A DNA stretch of 5,219 nt from Treponema sp. (GCA_031258265.1 JAIRNB010000006.1:1-5219), one strand, 5' to 3'. Positions 1 to 5,209 are shown, numbered from the stretch's first letter. The notes: generated from the letters alone by a model not told the origin. Made by a program: numbers and translations.

Positions 1-59
1 TGCGGTAAAGTCTGCGGTATTTCCGTTTCAATCCCTTGCGCGCGCAAACTTCGTTTGCG

Positions 60-91
60 GCCCAAAAATGGCATCCATGCCATTTTTGGGC
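60..91. repeat. 15-bp perfect inverted repeat
   Basis: Arms 60-74 and 77-91 (GCCCAAAAATGGCAT and its reverse complement) are separated only by CC, so the real loop would open to about ATCCAT. This is the longest perfect palindrome in the window. A G-T wobble and a further C-G pair could extend it outward. It abuts the preceding 43-59 hairpin with no gap. No T-run follows on either strand. Confidence 0.85.
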
Positions 92-128
92 TGGAACAAA
101 AGCCGCAAAAACGTATGCGTTTATCACA

Positions 129-146
129 GCCGGCATCCATGCCGGC
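129..146. repeat. 8-bp perfect inverted repeat sharing the ATCCAT core
   Basis: Arms GCCGGCAT (129-136) and ATGCCGGC (139-146) are separated by CC. The central twelve bases, 132-143, are identical to 70-81 in the larger palindrome, in the same orientation, while the outer arm bases differ. This is more than two unrelated hairpins would show by chance, and suggests a repeat family with a constant core and variable stems. Confidence 0.8.
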
Positions 147-219
147 AAGCATATACAGCCGAAGGCTGTAAATTAGATAATGCGACCCCGTATAGCGCCG
201 GAAGGTAAATACCGATGCC

Positions 220-249
220 GGGCTTTAAGGGTATTTCCGCTTAAAGCCC
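220..249. repeat. Inverted repeat spanning the tsaD stop codon
   Basis: GGGCTTTAAG (220-229) and CTTAAAGCCC (240-249) are perfect 10-bp arms around a 10-base loop. The tsaD stop codon (225-227) lies inside one arm and the last few tsaD codons in the loop and other arm. In the tsaD transcript this would fold at the very end of the message. No U-run follows on the minus strand, so it is at best an atypical terminator or a 3'-end stabilising stem. Confidence 0.6.
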
Positions 250-1274
250 CCCACCCTGGCGGAGGCCGTTATCGTAAAAGGCGACGTTTCCCCCCTTTCC
301 AGGTACTGGCAGCCGATCCCCGCAACCATGGCCCCGTTATCCCCACAGAATTCCGGCGGGGGAAAGATACAGCGCAGACCCTCCCGGGAGGCAAGCCGCG
401 AACGGAGCAGGGAATTGGCCGCCACCCCGCCCCCCGCGACGATGGTATTAAGCCCCGTATCGGCGGCGGCCCGCAAAAGACCGCGAAGGAGAATCTCTAT
501 GGCTGTTTTCTGGAAGGAGGCGGCAATATCGGCCCCCTCCCCCGCCGCCCCGGGGGCGGCCTGGGGGTTCCGGAACTGTTCCAGTTGGTTGATCACCGCG
601 GTTTTAAGCCCCGAATAGGACATATCGTAGGGATGCTGCCCCTTGTGGAGCTTCGGCAGGGGGAAAGAAAAGGCATCGGGGTTCCCCTCCCGGGCCAATT
701 TGTCAATCGCCGCCCCGCCGGGGTAGCCAAAACCATAATATTTGGAAACCTTGTCAAAAGCCTCCCCCACCGCGTCATCAATGGTGGCCCCCAGCACGGT
801 AATATCGTCAAAACCGTCCACCCGGCAGATAATGCTGTGCCCCCCGGAGACTAGAAGCCCCAAAAAGGGATAGGGGGGAAGTACAGGGGGAGAGTCCGGG
901 GCCGGAATTTTCAGACGGCAGGCGTAAAGGTGGGCCAGCATGTGGTTCACCGCGATAAAGGGCAGACCCCGGGCCCAGGCGAAGCCCTTGGCAAAATTAA
1001 GCCCCACCAAAAGGGCGCCCAAAAGACCGGGCCGGGAACTTGCCGCCACCCCGTCGATGTCTCCGGGACTCAAGCCCGCCCGGTCCAGGGCCTCCTTTAC
1101 CACCCCGTAGATCCATTCAATATGCTTACGGCTGGCTATTTCGGGGACCACCCCGTTGTAGGCCGCGTGAAAGGGGATCTGGGTAGCCACAACATTGGAA
1201 AGGACCAGGACGCCGTCTTCAACCACCGCGGCGGCGCACTCATCACAGGAACTTTCTATGCCCAGAACTTTCAT
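225..1274 (-). CDS. tsaD: tRNA N6-adenosine threonylcarbamoyltransferase TsaD
   Basis: TsaD (Kae1/YgjD/Gcp family) transfers the threonylcarbamoyl group from threonylcarbamoyl-AMP to A37 of ANN-decoding tRNAs, working in the cytoplasm with TsaB and TsaE. The 349-residue product has full family length (E. coli about 337) and the ASKHA fold signatures in order: the N-terminal phosphate-binding loop GIESSCDEC (5-13), VPEIASRKH (43-51), the metal-binding HMLAH (H111 and H115), SGGHS (143-147), DDAVGEAFDK (166-175), GYPGG (183-187), the nucleotide-binding AGGGVAANSLL (280-290) and the third metal ligand D312 in CGDNGAM. The second half of the first loop reads DEC where DET is usual; this is a mild variation beside otherwise intact catalytic residues. 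The ATG is preceded by a G-run (1278-1283) only three bases away, a weak ribosome site. The upstream sigma gene has its own terminator, so tsaD is probably transcribed separately. Identification is very secure. Confidence 0.97.
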   Translation of the reverse strand: MKVLGIESSCDECAAAVVEDGVLVLSNVVATQIPFHAAYNGVVPEIASRKHIEWIYGVVKEALDRAGLSPGDIDGVAASSRPGLLGALLVGLNFAKGFAWARGLPFIAVNHMLAHLYACRLKIPAPDSPPVLPPYPFLGLLVSGGHSIICRVDGFDDITVLGATIDDAVGEAFDKVSKYYGFGYPGGAAIDKLAREGNPDAFSFPLPKLHKGQHPYDMSYSGLKTAVINQLEQFRNPQAAPGAAGEGADIAASFQKTAIEILLRGLLRAAADTGLNTIVAGGGVAANSLLRSRLASREGLRCIFPPPEFCGDNGAMVAGIGCQYLERGETSPFTITASARVGGFKRKYP

Positions 1275-1326
1275 TATCCCCCCAGGTCTTTCCCATTCAA
1301 AGCGCCGGTTTTGAAAGAACCTCTAC

Positions 1327-1348
1327 TAAGATACAAATAAGATACAAA
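1327..1348. repeat. Tandem duplication of an 11-base unit
   Basis: TAAGATACAAA occurs twice in exact succession (1327-1337 and 1338-1348), between the sigma-gene terminator and tsaD. Read on the minus strand, each copy contains TTGTATCTT, so TATCTT could serve as a -10 box for tsaD, but no -35 box at a proper distance is visible. The second copy overlaps the T-tract of the terminator. It may be a slippage duplication or part of the tsaD promoter. Confidence 0.6.
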
Positions 1349-1376
1349 AAAACCGGCGGGACTCAACCTGCCGGTT
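1346..1376 (-). terminator. Intrinsic terminator of the sigma-factor gene
   Basis: On the minus strand the stem AACCGGCAGG / CCCGCCGGTT (1376-1367 and 1360-1351) closes a six-base loop with one A-C mismatch. Seven consecutive T residues (1352-1346) overlap the base of the stem and follow it. This is the standard Rho-independent layout, about 80 bases past the sigma stop codon. The opposite orientation lacks a T-run, so it acts on minus-strand transcripts, separating the sigma gene from tsaD. Confidence 0.85.
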
Positions 1377-1390
1377 CCTTAATCGAACAA

Positions 1391-1415
1391 GTCCAAAAAC
1401 CTCAGCTTTTGGGAC
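1391..1415. repeat. Stem-loop in the sigma-gene 3' untranslated region
   Basis: GTCCAAAA (1391-1398) pairs with TTTTGGGAC (1407-1415) with a single-base bulge and an eight-base loop. It lies between the sigma stop codon and the terminator. A smaller CGGG/CCCG hairpin (1442-1454) sits directly after the stop codon. These may protect the 3' end of the message; no T-run follows on the minus strand. Confidence 0.45.
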
Positions 1416-1454
1416 AAAGCCAATCTACACAGAACATCCGCCGGGGAAAACCCG

Positions 1455-2318
1455 CTACATCACCTCGTGGTACACGCAGTTCCGCAGCTCCTCCGCGTGG
1501 CTGCGGATCTTTTTAAGGGCCTTCATCTCAATCTGGCGTACCGTTTCCGGGGAAATCCCCATCTTATCGCCAATCGTTTTAAGGGTACGATCTTTACAGC
1601 CGTTAAGCTGGTAGCGGGACATAAGAATCCGTTTTTCCCGGTCCTTAAGCATGCCCAGGAAACGGATGGTATCGGCCCGGACGTTTTTCTTCAGGAATAC
1701 CCGCTCGGGGTTGTAGGTATAGTCTTCGTGGGTATCTTCAACGGTAGCGGGCTCATCCGGCACAATATCCATTTCCAGGGAAATAGCCGCGCTGCCGGCT
1801 TTGATAAGCCGGTCCACATCTTCCACCGGAAGCCGCAGGTATTCGGCAATCTCCTGGGTCCGGGGCTGGCGCATCAAAGTCTGACTCAGCATCTGCTGGG
1901 CCTTCTGAATCTTGTGGAGCAGCACTTCCTTACGGTGGGGCAGGCGGATAACCCGTTGTTTGTTGGAGATAAAACGGGAAATAGCCTGGCGAATCCACCA
2001 GTTGGCATAGGTTGAAAAACGGATATTCCGGGAATAGTCGTATTTTTCGACCGCCCGGATAAGGCCAAGGTTCCCTTCCTGGATAATGTCCATCAGGGGA
2101 ACAGAGCCCAAGGCGTAACTACGGGCAATCTTGACAACCAGCCGCAGGTTAGCTTCAATAAGCTTACGGCGGGCCTCCGCGTCGCCCTTCTGAATCCGCT
2201 TAGACAGCTCCAGGGCCTCTTCAAAGCTCAAAAGGGGGATCGCCTTTATCTGGCTGCAGTAAGTCTCCAGAACGCTAAGTTCCTGGGTCTTTTCTTCATC
2301 GTTTTTTTTGGTAGTCAT
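1455..2318 (-). CDS. Sigma-70 family RNA polymerase sigma factor (RpoD/RpoS-like, no region 1.1)
   Basis: This sigma subunit would direct RNA polymerase to a promoter set. The 287-residue product has region 1.2 (about 14-46), region 2 (about 50-122, including DIIQEGNLGLIRAVEKYDY and the -10 recognition/melting stretch FSTYANWWIRQAISRFI, 101-117), region 3 (about 129-205) and region 4 (about 213-275, with helix-turn-helix LKTIGDKMGISPETVRQIE). It lacks the long acidic region 1.1 of a primary RpoD. WWIRQAI and RQIEMKALKKIR resemble group 1/2 factors (RpoD/RpoS) more than RpoH, FliA or ECF types. I infer an alternative, RpoS-like group 2 factor, without certainty on the subgroup. The ATG has a good Shine-Dalgarno CGGAGG (2329-2324) five bases upstream. 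Codons 4-6 contain a run of eight A (minus strand of 2302-2309), a possible slippage site. A perfect sigma-54-type promoter lies just upstream and an intrinsic terminator downstream, so it is probably monocistronic. Confidence 0.93.
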   Translation of the reverse strand: MTTKKNDEEKTQELSVLETYCSQIKAIPLLSFEEALELSKRIQKGDAEARRKLIEANLRLVVKIARSYALGSVPLMDIIQEGNLGLIRAVEKYDYSRNIRFSTYANWWIRQAISRFISNKQRVIRLPHRKEVLLHKIQKAQQMLSQTLMRQPRTQEIAEYLRLPVEDVDRLIKAGSAAISLEMDIVPDEPATVEDTHEDYTYNPERVFLKKNVRADTIRFLGMLKDREKRILMSRYQLNGCKDRTLKTIGDKMGISPETVRQIEMKALKKIRSHAEELRNCVYHEVM

Positions 2319-2360
2319 AATTGCCTCCGGACAGGCTTTCCGCCGGGTCCAGTATAATAT

Positions 2361-2377
2361 AGCAAATTTCGTGCCAA
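2361..2377 (-). promoter_or_regulatory. Sigma-54 (RpoN) -24/-12 promoter of the sigma-factor gene
   Basis: The minus strand reads TTGGCACGAAATTTGCT from 2377 to 2361. It matches the consensus YTGGCACGRNNNTTGCW at every defined position, and the invariant GG (2375-2374) and GC (2363-2362) are exactly ten bases apart. A start about twelve bases beyond the GC falls near 2350, giving a leader of roughly 32 bases that contains the Shine-Dalgarno sequence of the sigma gene. Orientation, spacing and distance all fit. A poorer sigma-70 match overlaps it (TTGGCA, 15 bases, TATACT), so dual use or basal transcription cannot be excluded. Spirochaetes including Treponema and Borrelia are known to encode RpoN. 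Confidence 0.8.
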
Positions 2378-2403
2378 GTCTGCCAAATTACGGCATAAAA
2401 ATC

Positions 2404-2430
2404 GTAATTCCTTGTGGCATAAGGAATTAC
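2404..2430. promoter_or_regulatory. Perfect 10-bp dyad between divergent promoters (candidate operator or enhancer)
   Basis: GTAATTCCTT (2404-2413) and AAGGAATTAC (2421-2430) are exact reverse complements across seven bases. The centre (2417) is about 67 bases upstream of the predicted sigma-54 start on the minus strand and about 71 bases upstream of the predicted plus-strand start. It could bind a dimeric regulator, for example the enhancer-binding activator a sigma-54 promoter requires, or a repressor of either gene. It lacks a following T-run and is AT-rich, so a terminator role is unlikely. The assignment is inference from symmetry and position. Confidence 0.6.
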
Positions 2431-2453
2431 AGAACATGGAGATTTTGGATATT

Positions 2454-2481
2454 TTGGCAATATTGTCCATTTGTCTAAAAT
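2454..2481 (+). promoter_or_regulatory. Probable sigma-70-type promoter for the plus-strand gene cluster
   Basis: TTGGCA (2454-2459; five of six to TTGACA) is followed after 16 bases by TAAAAT (2476-2481; five of six to TATAAT), putting the start near 2488. An alternative is TTGTCC (2463-2468) with TATACA (2484-2489) at 15 bases. It lies just downstream of the 2404-2430 dyad and points toward the unknown gene, the YciO-family gene and cls. No other clear promoter is seen before these genes, so one transcript for all three is plausible. Confidence 0.45.
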
Positions 2482-2542
2482 TCTATACAACCGGCTTTTG
2501 AATCGTATAGAAAAAATAACATTTCCATGCTACAGTAGGGAG

Positions 2543-2986
2543 GTGGATTACGGTATCAGCATCCAGGAAAGAAACAAAAATGTATACTATCTTGTCCGCT
2601 GGTCTCCCCTGGCCAGGGCAGATCGCTGGACCATTAACGCCAAAGTCCCCTCCGTGGGGGGCGTCTACGAAATTTACTGGATGGATGACTACCGGCACCT
2701 GCGGCTTCTCAGGGTGGGGGATACCCACTACGGGGGACTGCGGACCGAGCTGCGCCGCCTTACCGACCCGGAACTATCCGCCGGGGAACAGACAAGACAA
2801 ATTCTGGAAAATAATGAGATATGGTTCCGCTACGCCCCCGTGGATTCCCCCCTGGTCATGTCCGATGTGGTCTGGTTTTTCCGGCAGACCTACTTCCCGG
2901 AGAATCCGGGGGTTTCCCATTCAGGACGCTACAAAAATATCTTCCTGAAAGAAACGGAACCGGATAAGCTTATATGGGTTAAATAA
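2543..2986 (+). CDS. Protein of unknown function, possible degenerate GIY-YIG-like fold
   Basis: I do not recognise this protein. From the GTG at 2543 it is 147 residues, with no signal peptide or membrane segment, rich in Trp/Tyr/Arg, and probably cytoplasmic. GGVYEIYW (39-46), then RLLRVGDTHYGGLRTELRRL (54-73), resembles the GIY...YIG plus conserved-Arg layout of GIY-YIG domains. SDVVWFFRQTYFPENP (107-122) falls where that family has its catalytic Glu and final Asn, but with Asp. If the fold is right, the missing motif residues suggest a non-catalytic relative; this is inference only. The start is uncertain. The open frame extends upstream to TTG 2471, which lies inside the probable promoter, with another TTG at 2498. 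The GTG lies within a strong GGGAGGTG Shine-Dalgarno-like string rather than downstream of it. The stop is seven bases before the YciO-family ATG, so the two are likely co-transcribed. Confidence 0.7.
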   Translation: MDYGISIQERNKNVYYLVRWSPLARADRWTINAKVPSVGGVYEIYWMDDYRHLRLLRVGDTHYGGLRTELRRLTDPELSAGEQTRQILENNEIWFRYAPVDSPLVMSDVVWFFRQTYFPENPGVSHSGRYKNIFLKETEPDKLIWVK

Positions 2987-2993
2987 AGCCAAT

Positions 2994-3677
2994 ATGATCG
3001 AATATGTAACACCAGGTAATATTGACGACCGGGTTCTGGCACGGGCTGTCAGGCTGTTAGGCGGCGGGGGACTTGCGGCCCTGCCCACCGATACAAGCTG
3101 GGCTCTGGTCTGTTCCCTGGAATCAAAGGCGGGGATAAAAAAACTTAAATCCCTGTCCGGGGAAAGGGACGAGCGGCATTTTACCCTGCTTTGCAACGAT
3201 ATTTCACAGTTTGGGGAGCTGTGCAGCATAGACAATACCCGTTTCAGGCTTATCAGGCGGCTGTCCCCGGGGCCCTACACCTTTATCCTTAAAACCCTCC
3301 TGGGAACGGAGAAGATCCTTGATATACGCCGCCGGGAAGTGGGAATCAGAATCCCCGATCACCCCGTACCCCTGGCCCTGATCAAAAGCCTGGCATCCCC
3401 CCTGTATTCCATAACCGCCAAACAGACCATGATCGGCGCCGGGGATATGGGGGGAAAAAACGGCAAACACCCCGCGGGAACCTTGCCCGTGGGGGGGGAC
3501 CTGGAAATTCCTGAAGAAGACCTTTTCGAGGCGGACTGGGAACTGGAAGCCATTGAGGGGCTGGATCTGATCATCTCCGGGGATGAAGAACAGACCCGCA
3601 CCTTTTCTACTATTTTGGATATTACCGGCGACGAGGTACAGGTCCTCCGCCAGGGAGCGGGACAGTGGCCGGCATAA
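2994..3677 (+). CDS. Sua5/YciO/YrdC family protein, YciO-type
   Basis: The family includes TsaC/Sua5, which make threonylcarbamoyl-AMP from threonine, bicarbonate and ATP for t6A formation by TsaD. The 227-residue product shows PTDTSWAL (31-38), the basic strand LKSLSGERDERHFTLLC (51-67), SPGPYTFIL (91-99), EVGIRIPDHP (115-124), PLYSITA (136-142) and STILDI (205-210). CND...DNTRFRL, SPGPYTFIL and IRIPDHP are closer to YciO than to TsaC, and the usual TSAN motif reads ITAK. YciO proteins keep the fold, but E. coli YciO is thought not to be the main threonylcarbamoyl-AMP synthase. The substrate here is therefore open: it may be the organism's TsaC equivalent or a paralogue. It is slightly longer than E. 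coli YciO, with an extra acidic stretch around 170-190. The Shine-Dalgarno is weak, suggesting coupling to the gene seven bases upstream; the 3' end overlaps cls by 13 bases. Confidence 0.9.
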   Translation: MIEYVTPGNIDDRVLARAVRLLGGGGLAALPTDTSWALVCSLESKAGIKKLKSLSGERDERHFTLLCNDISQFGELCSIDNTRFRLIRRLSPGPYTFILKTLLGTEKILDIRRREVGIRIPDHPVPLALIKSLASPLYSITAKQTMIGAGDMGGKNGKHPAGTLPVGGDLEIPEEDLFEADWELEAIEGLDLIISGDEEQTRTFSTILDITGDEVQVLRQGAGQWPA

Positions 3678-5209
3678 AAAGTCCCTGGCTGCGCCTGGTA
3701 TTGCGCCGCAGGGTTTTTGTGGTAAGTATCCTGCTGGTCCAGATTGGCTTTCTGCTGTTCCTAATTGCCGGCTCCAGTATTTCTTTCCAATACTTTAGCT
3801 GGGCCCTGAATGTATTAAGCATCGTTGTATGCATATATATCCTCAACAAGAAAGAAAAGGCCGCCTATAAACTAACCTGGATTTTTCTTATCCTGATGAT
3901 CCCTATCTTCGGCGGCGCCCTGTACGTTATCTTTCTTTTCCAGTCCAATCCCCGAAAACTCCGCCGCTACATTGACCGGGTAAAAACCCAGAGCCAAGAG
4001 TTTTTCTACCTTTCCGGCGACAGCCTTCCCACGCTGCTTGCGGAGGATCGCGGCTTTCTCCCCCAGGCCAGTTATCTCCAGAAATACGCGGGATTCCCGG
4101 TCTACACCCATACCCAAACCGAATACCTCCCCTCCGGGGAGGTGTTTTTTAAGAAGGCGCTGGAAGAGCTGGAAAAGGCGCGGCGCTACATTTTTTTGGA
4201 ATTCTTTATCCTTAAACCGGGCCGCATGCTGGACGCTATCCTGGAAATTCTGGAACGCAAGGCAAAAGCCGGACTTGATATACGGCTTATCTACGACGAC
4301 CTTGGATGCTTTTTATCCCTGCCCTCCGATTTTGTACAGCGGCTGGGGGAAAAGGGAATAAAGTGTATTATTTTTAATTCCTTTAGGCCCATACTTTCGA
4401 CCCTGCAGAATAACCGGGATCACCGTAAACTTATTTGCATTGACGGTGAAACGGCCTTTACCGGCGGTACAAACCTGGGGGACGAGTATATCAATGTGGT
4501 GGAACGCTTCGGCCACTGGAAGGACACCTCAATTATCCTGCGGGGGGAAGGGGCATGGTCCCTTACCCTTATTTTCCTGCAAATGTGGAATCTGGAACCC
4601 TGGCGGAAGGAGGACTACCCCGCTCTTTACCCCTGGAAGGACAGCCCCTGTACGGTGGAATCCGATGGTTTTGTCCAGCCCTATGCGGACAGCCCCATTG
4701 ATGACGAGAATGTGGGAGAGCATGTCTATATACAGATTATCAACAACGCCAAGGATTATGTTTATATCAATACCCCCTATCTGGTAATAGACGACAATCT
4801 GATCTCCGCCCTTACCCTGGCCGCAAAGAGCGGGGTGGACGTGCGGATCATTACCCCCCACCGCTGGGATAAAAAGATCGTCGCCATCACCTCCCGGTCT
4901 TACTACCGGCAGCTTATCACCGCGGGGGTTAAGGTCTACGAATACTCAAGCGGCTTTAACCACTCCAAGACCTTTGTGTCCGACGACCGGGTGGCCACGG
5001 TGGGGACCACTAATCTTGATTTCCGCAGCTTATACCTACACTTTGAATGTGGGGTAGTCTTATACCGCAACCGGAGCATACAGGCGGTTAAAGAAGATTT
5101 CCTTAACACCCTGCCCTTCTGCCGGGAGATCGGCCTGGCGGACTGCGCCCGGAACGCCTTCCAGCGGGTAGTCCCCGATGTGCTGCGGATCTTCGCGCCC
5201 CTGATGTAA
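3665..5209 (+). CDS. cls: Cardiolipin synthase (phospholipase D superfamily)
   Basis: This membrane enzyme condenses two phosphatidylglycerols into cardiolipin and glycerol. The 514-residue product has full bacterial Cls length. Three hydrophobic segments come first (about 17-36, 43-60 and 70-92); the last two match the PLDc_N membrane anchor, with NKKEKAAYKLTWIFLILMIP resembling the usual signature. Two phospholipase D domains follow with intact HKD motifs: HRKLICID (H253, K255, D260, then GGTN) and HSKTFVSD (H433, K435, D440, then GTTN). The C-terminus VLRIFAPLM resembles the typical Cls ending (LARLFSPLL). The GTG start has an AGGGAG Shine-Dalgarno (3652-3657) seven bases upstream, inside the YciO-family gene, and overlaps that gene by 13 bases in another frame, so translational coupling is likely. 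It ends ten bases before the window edge, so its terminator and next neighbour are unseen. Substrate could include phosphatidylethanolamine, as in ClsC-type enzymes, but the N-terminal anchor favours the ClsA type. Confidence 0.95.
   Translation: MAGIKSPWLRLVLRRRVFVVSILLVQIGFLLFLIAGSSISFQYFSWALNVLSIVVCIYILNKKEKAAYKLTWIFLILMIPIFGGALYVIFLFQSNPRKLRRYIDRVKTQSQEFFYLSGDSLPTLLAEDRGFLPQASYLQKYAGFPVYTHTQTEYLPSGEVFFKKALEELEKARRYIFLEFFILKPGRMLDAILEILERKAKAGLDIRLIYDDLGCFLSLPSDFVQRLGEKGIKCIIFNSFRPILSTLQNNRDHRKLICIDGETAFTGGTNLGDEYINVVERFGHWKDTSIILRGEGAWSLTLIFLQMWNLEPWRKEDYPALYPWKDSPCTVESDGFVQPYADSPIDDENVGEHVYIQIINNAKDYVYINTPYLVIDDNLISALTLAAKSGVDVRIITPHRWDKKIVAITSRSYYRQLITAGVKVYEYSSGFNHSKTFVSDDRVATVGTTNLDFRSLYLHFECGVVLYRNRSIQAVKEDFLNTLPFCREIGLADCARNAFQRVVPDVLRIFAPLM

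Larger units (their letters stand above)
36..170. repeat. Cluster of short perfect inverted repeats (stem-loops)
   Basis: This gene-free stretch downstream of tsaD carries five perfect hairpins almost back to back: 43-59 (7-bp arms, loop TTC), 60-91 (15-bp arms), 109-122 (5-bp arms, loop TATG), 129-146 (8-bp arms) and 154-170 (7-bp arms, loop GAA). A self-complementary 12-mer, TTGCGCGCGCAA, at 36-47 overlaps the first hairpin and would compete with it. The 60-91 and 129-146 hairpins share the core GGCATCCATGCC. The apexes of the first and last hairpins, CTTCG (49-53) and CGAAG (160-164), are reverse complements of each other. None is followed by a T-run on either strand, so they do not look like ordinary intrinsic terminators. 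They may be REP- or MITE-like palindromic repeats or mRNA 3'-end stabilisers. The structure is certain; the role is not known. Confidence 0.8.

Noticed and set aside
25..40. GTTTCAATCCCTTGCG resembles the start of some CRISPR repeats
   Set aside because: Only one copy is present, with no regularly spaced repeats, and the following bases are hairpins rather than a spacer.
43..170. Terminators for tsaD or for a gene beyond the left edge
   Set aside because: None of the hairpins is followed by a T-run on either strand, although Rho-dependent or stabilising roles remain possible.
180..854. Long plus-strand open frame of 224 codons
   Set aside because: It lies antisense to tsaD, whose family motifs are complete. 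Its composition (Gly/Pro/Arg-rich) is what an antisense frame of a GC-rich gene gives.
1296..1315. TTCAAA-N8-TTTGAA inverted repeat upstream of tsaD
   Set aside because: Six-base arms with an eight-base gap in a short leader could easily arise by chance; no supporting promoter geometry was found.
1467..2015. Plus-strand open frame of 182 codons
   Set aside because: Antisense shadow of the sigma-factor gene, with no recognisable domain.
2353..2358. TATAAT on the plus strand
   Set aside because: There is no good -35 box at 16-18 bases (the GACA at 2330-2333 gives a 19-base spacing with a weak match). The bases are better explained as AT-rich sequence downstream of the sigma-54 promoter.
2296..2490. 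Minus-strand open frame of 64 codons across the divergent promoter region
   Set aside because: It overlaps the sigma gene start, the sigma-54 promoter and the dyad, and has no visible ribosome site or family resemblance.
2580..2948. Plus-strand open frame of 122 codons with its own ATG and AGGAAAG upstream
   Set aside because: It overlaps the unknown gene in another frame and is Gly/Pro/Ser/Thr/Trp-rich without family features. The frame ending at 2986 has more protein-like composition and abuts the next gene. The ATG is discussed only as part of the start problem.
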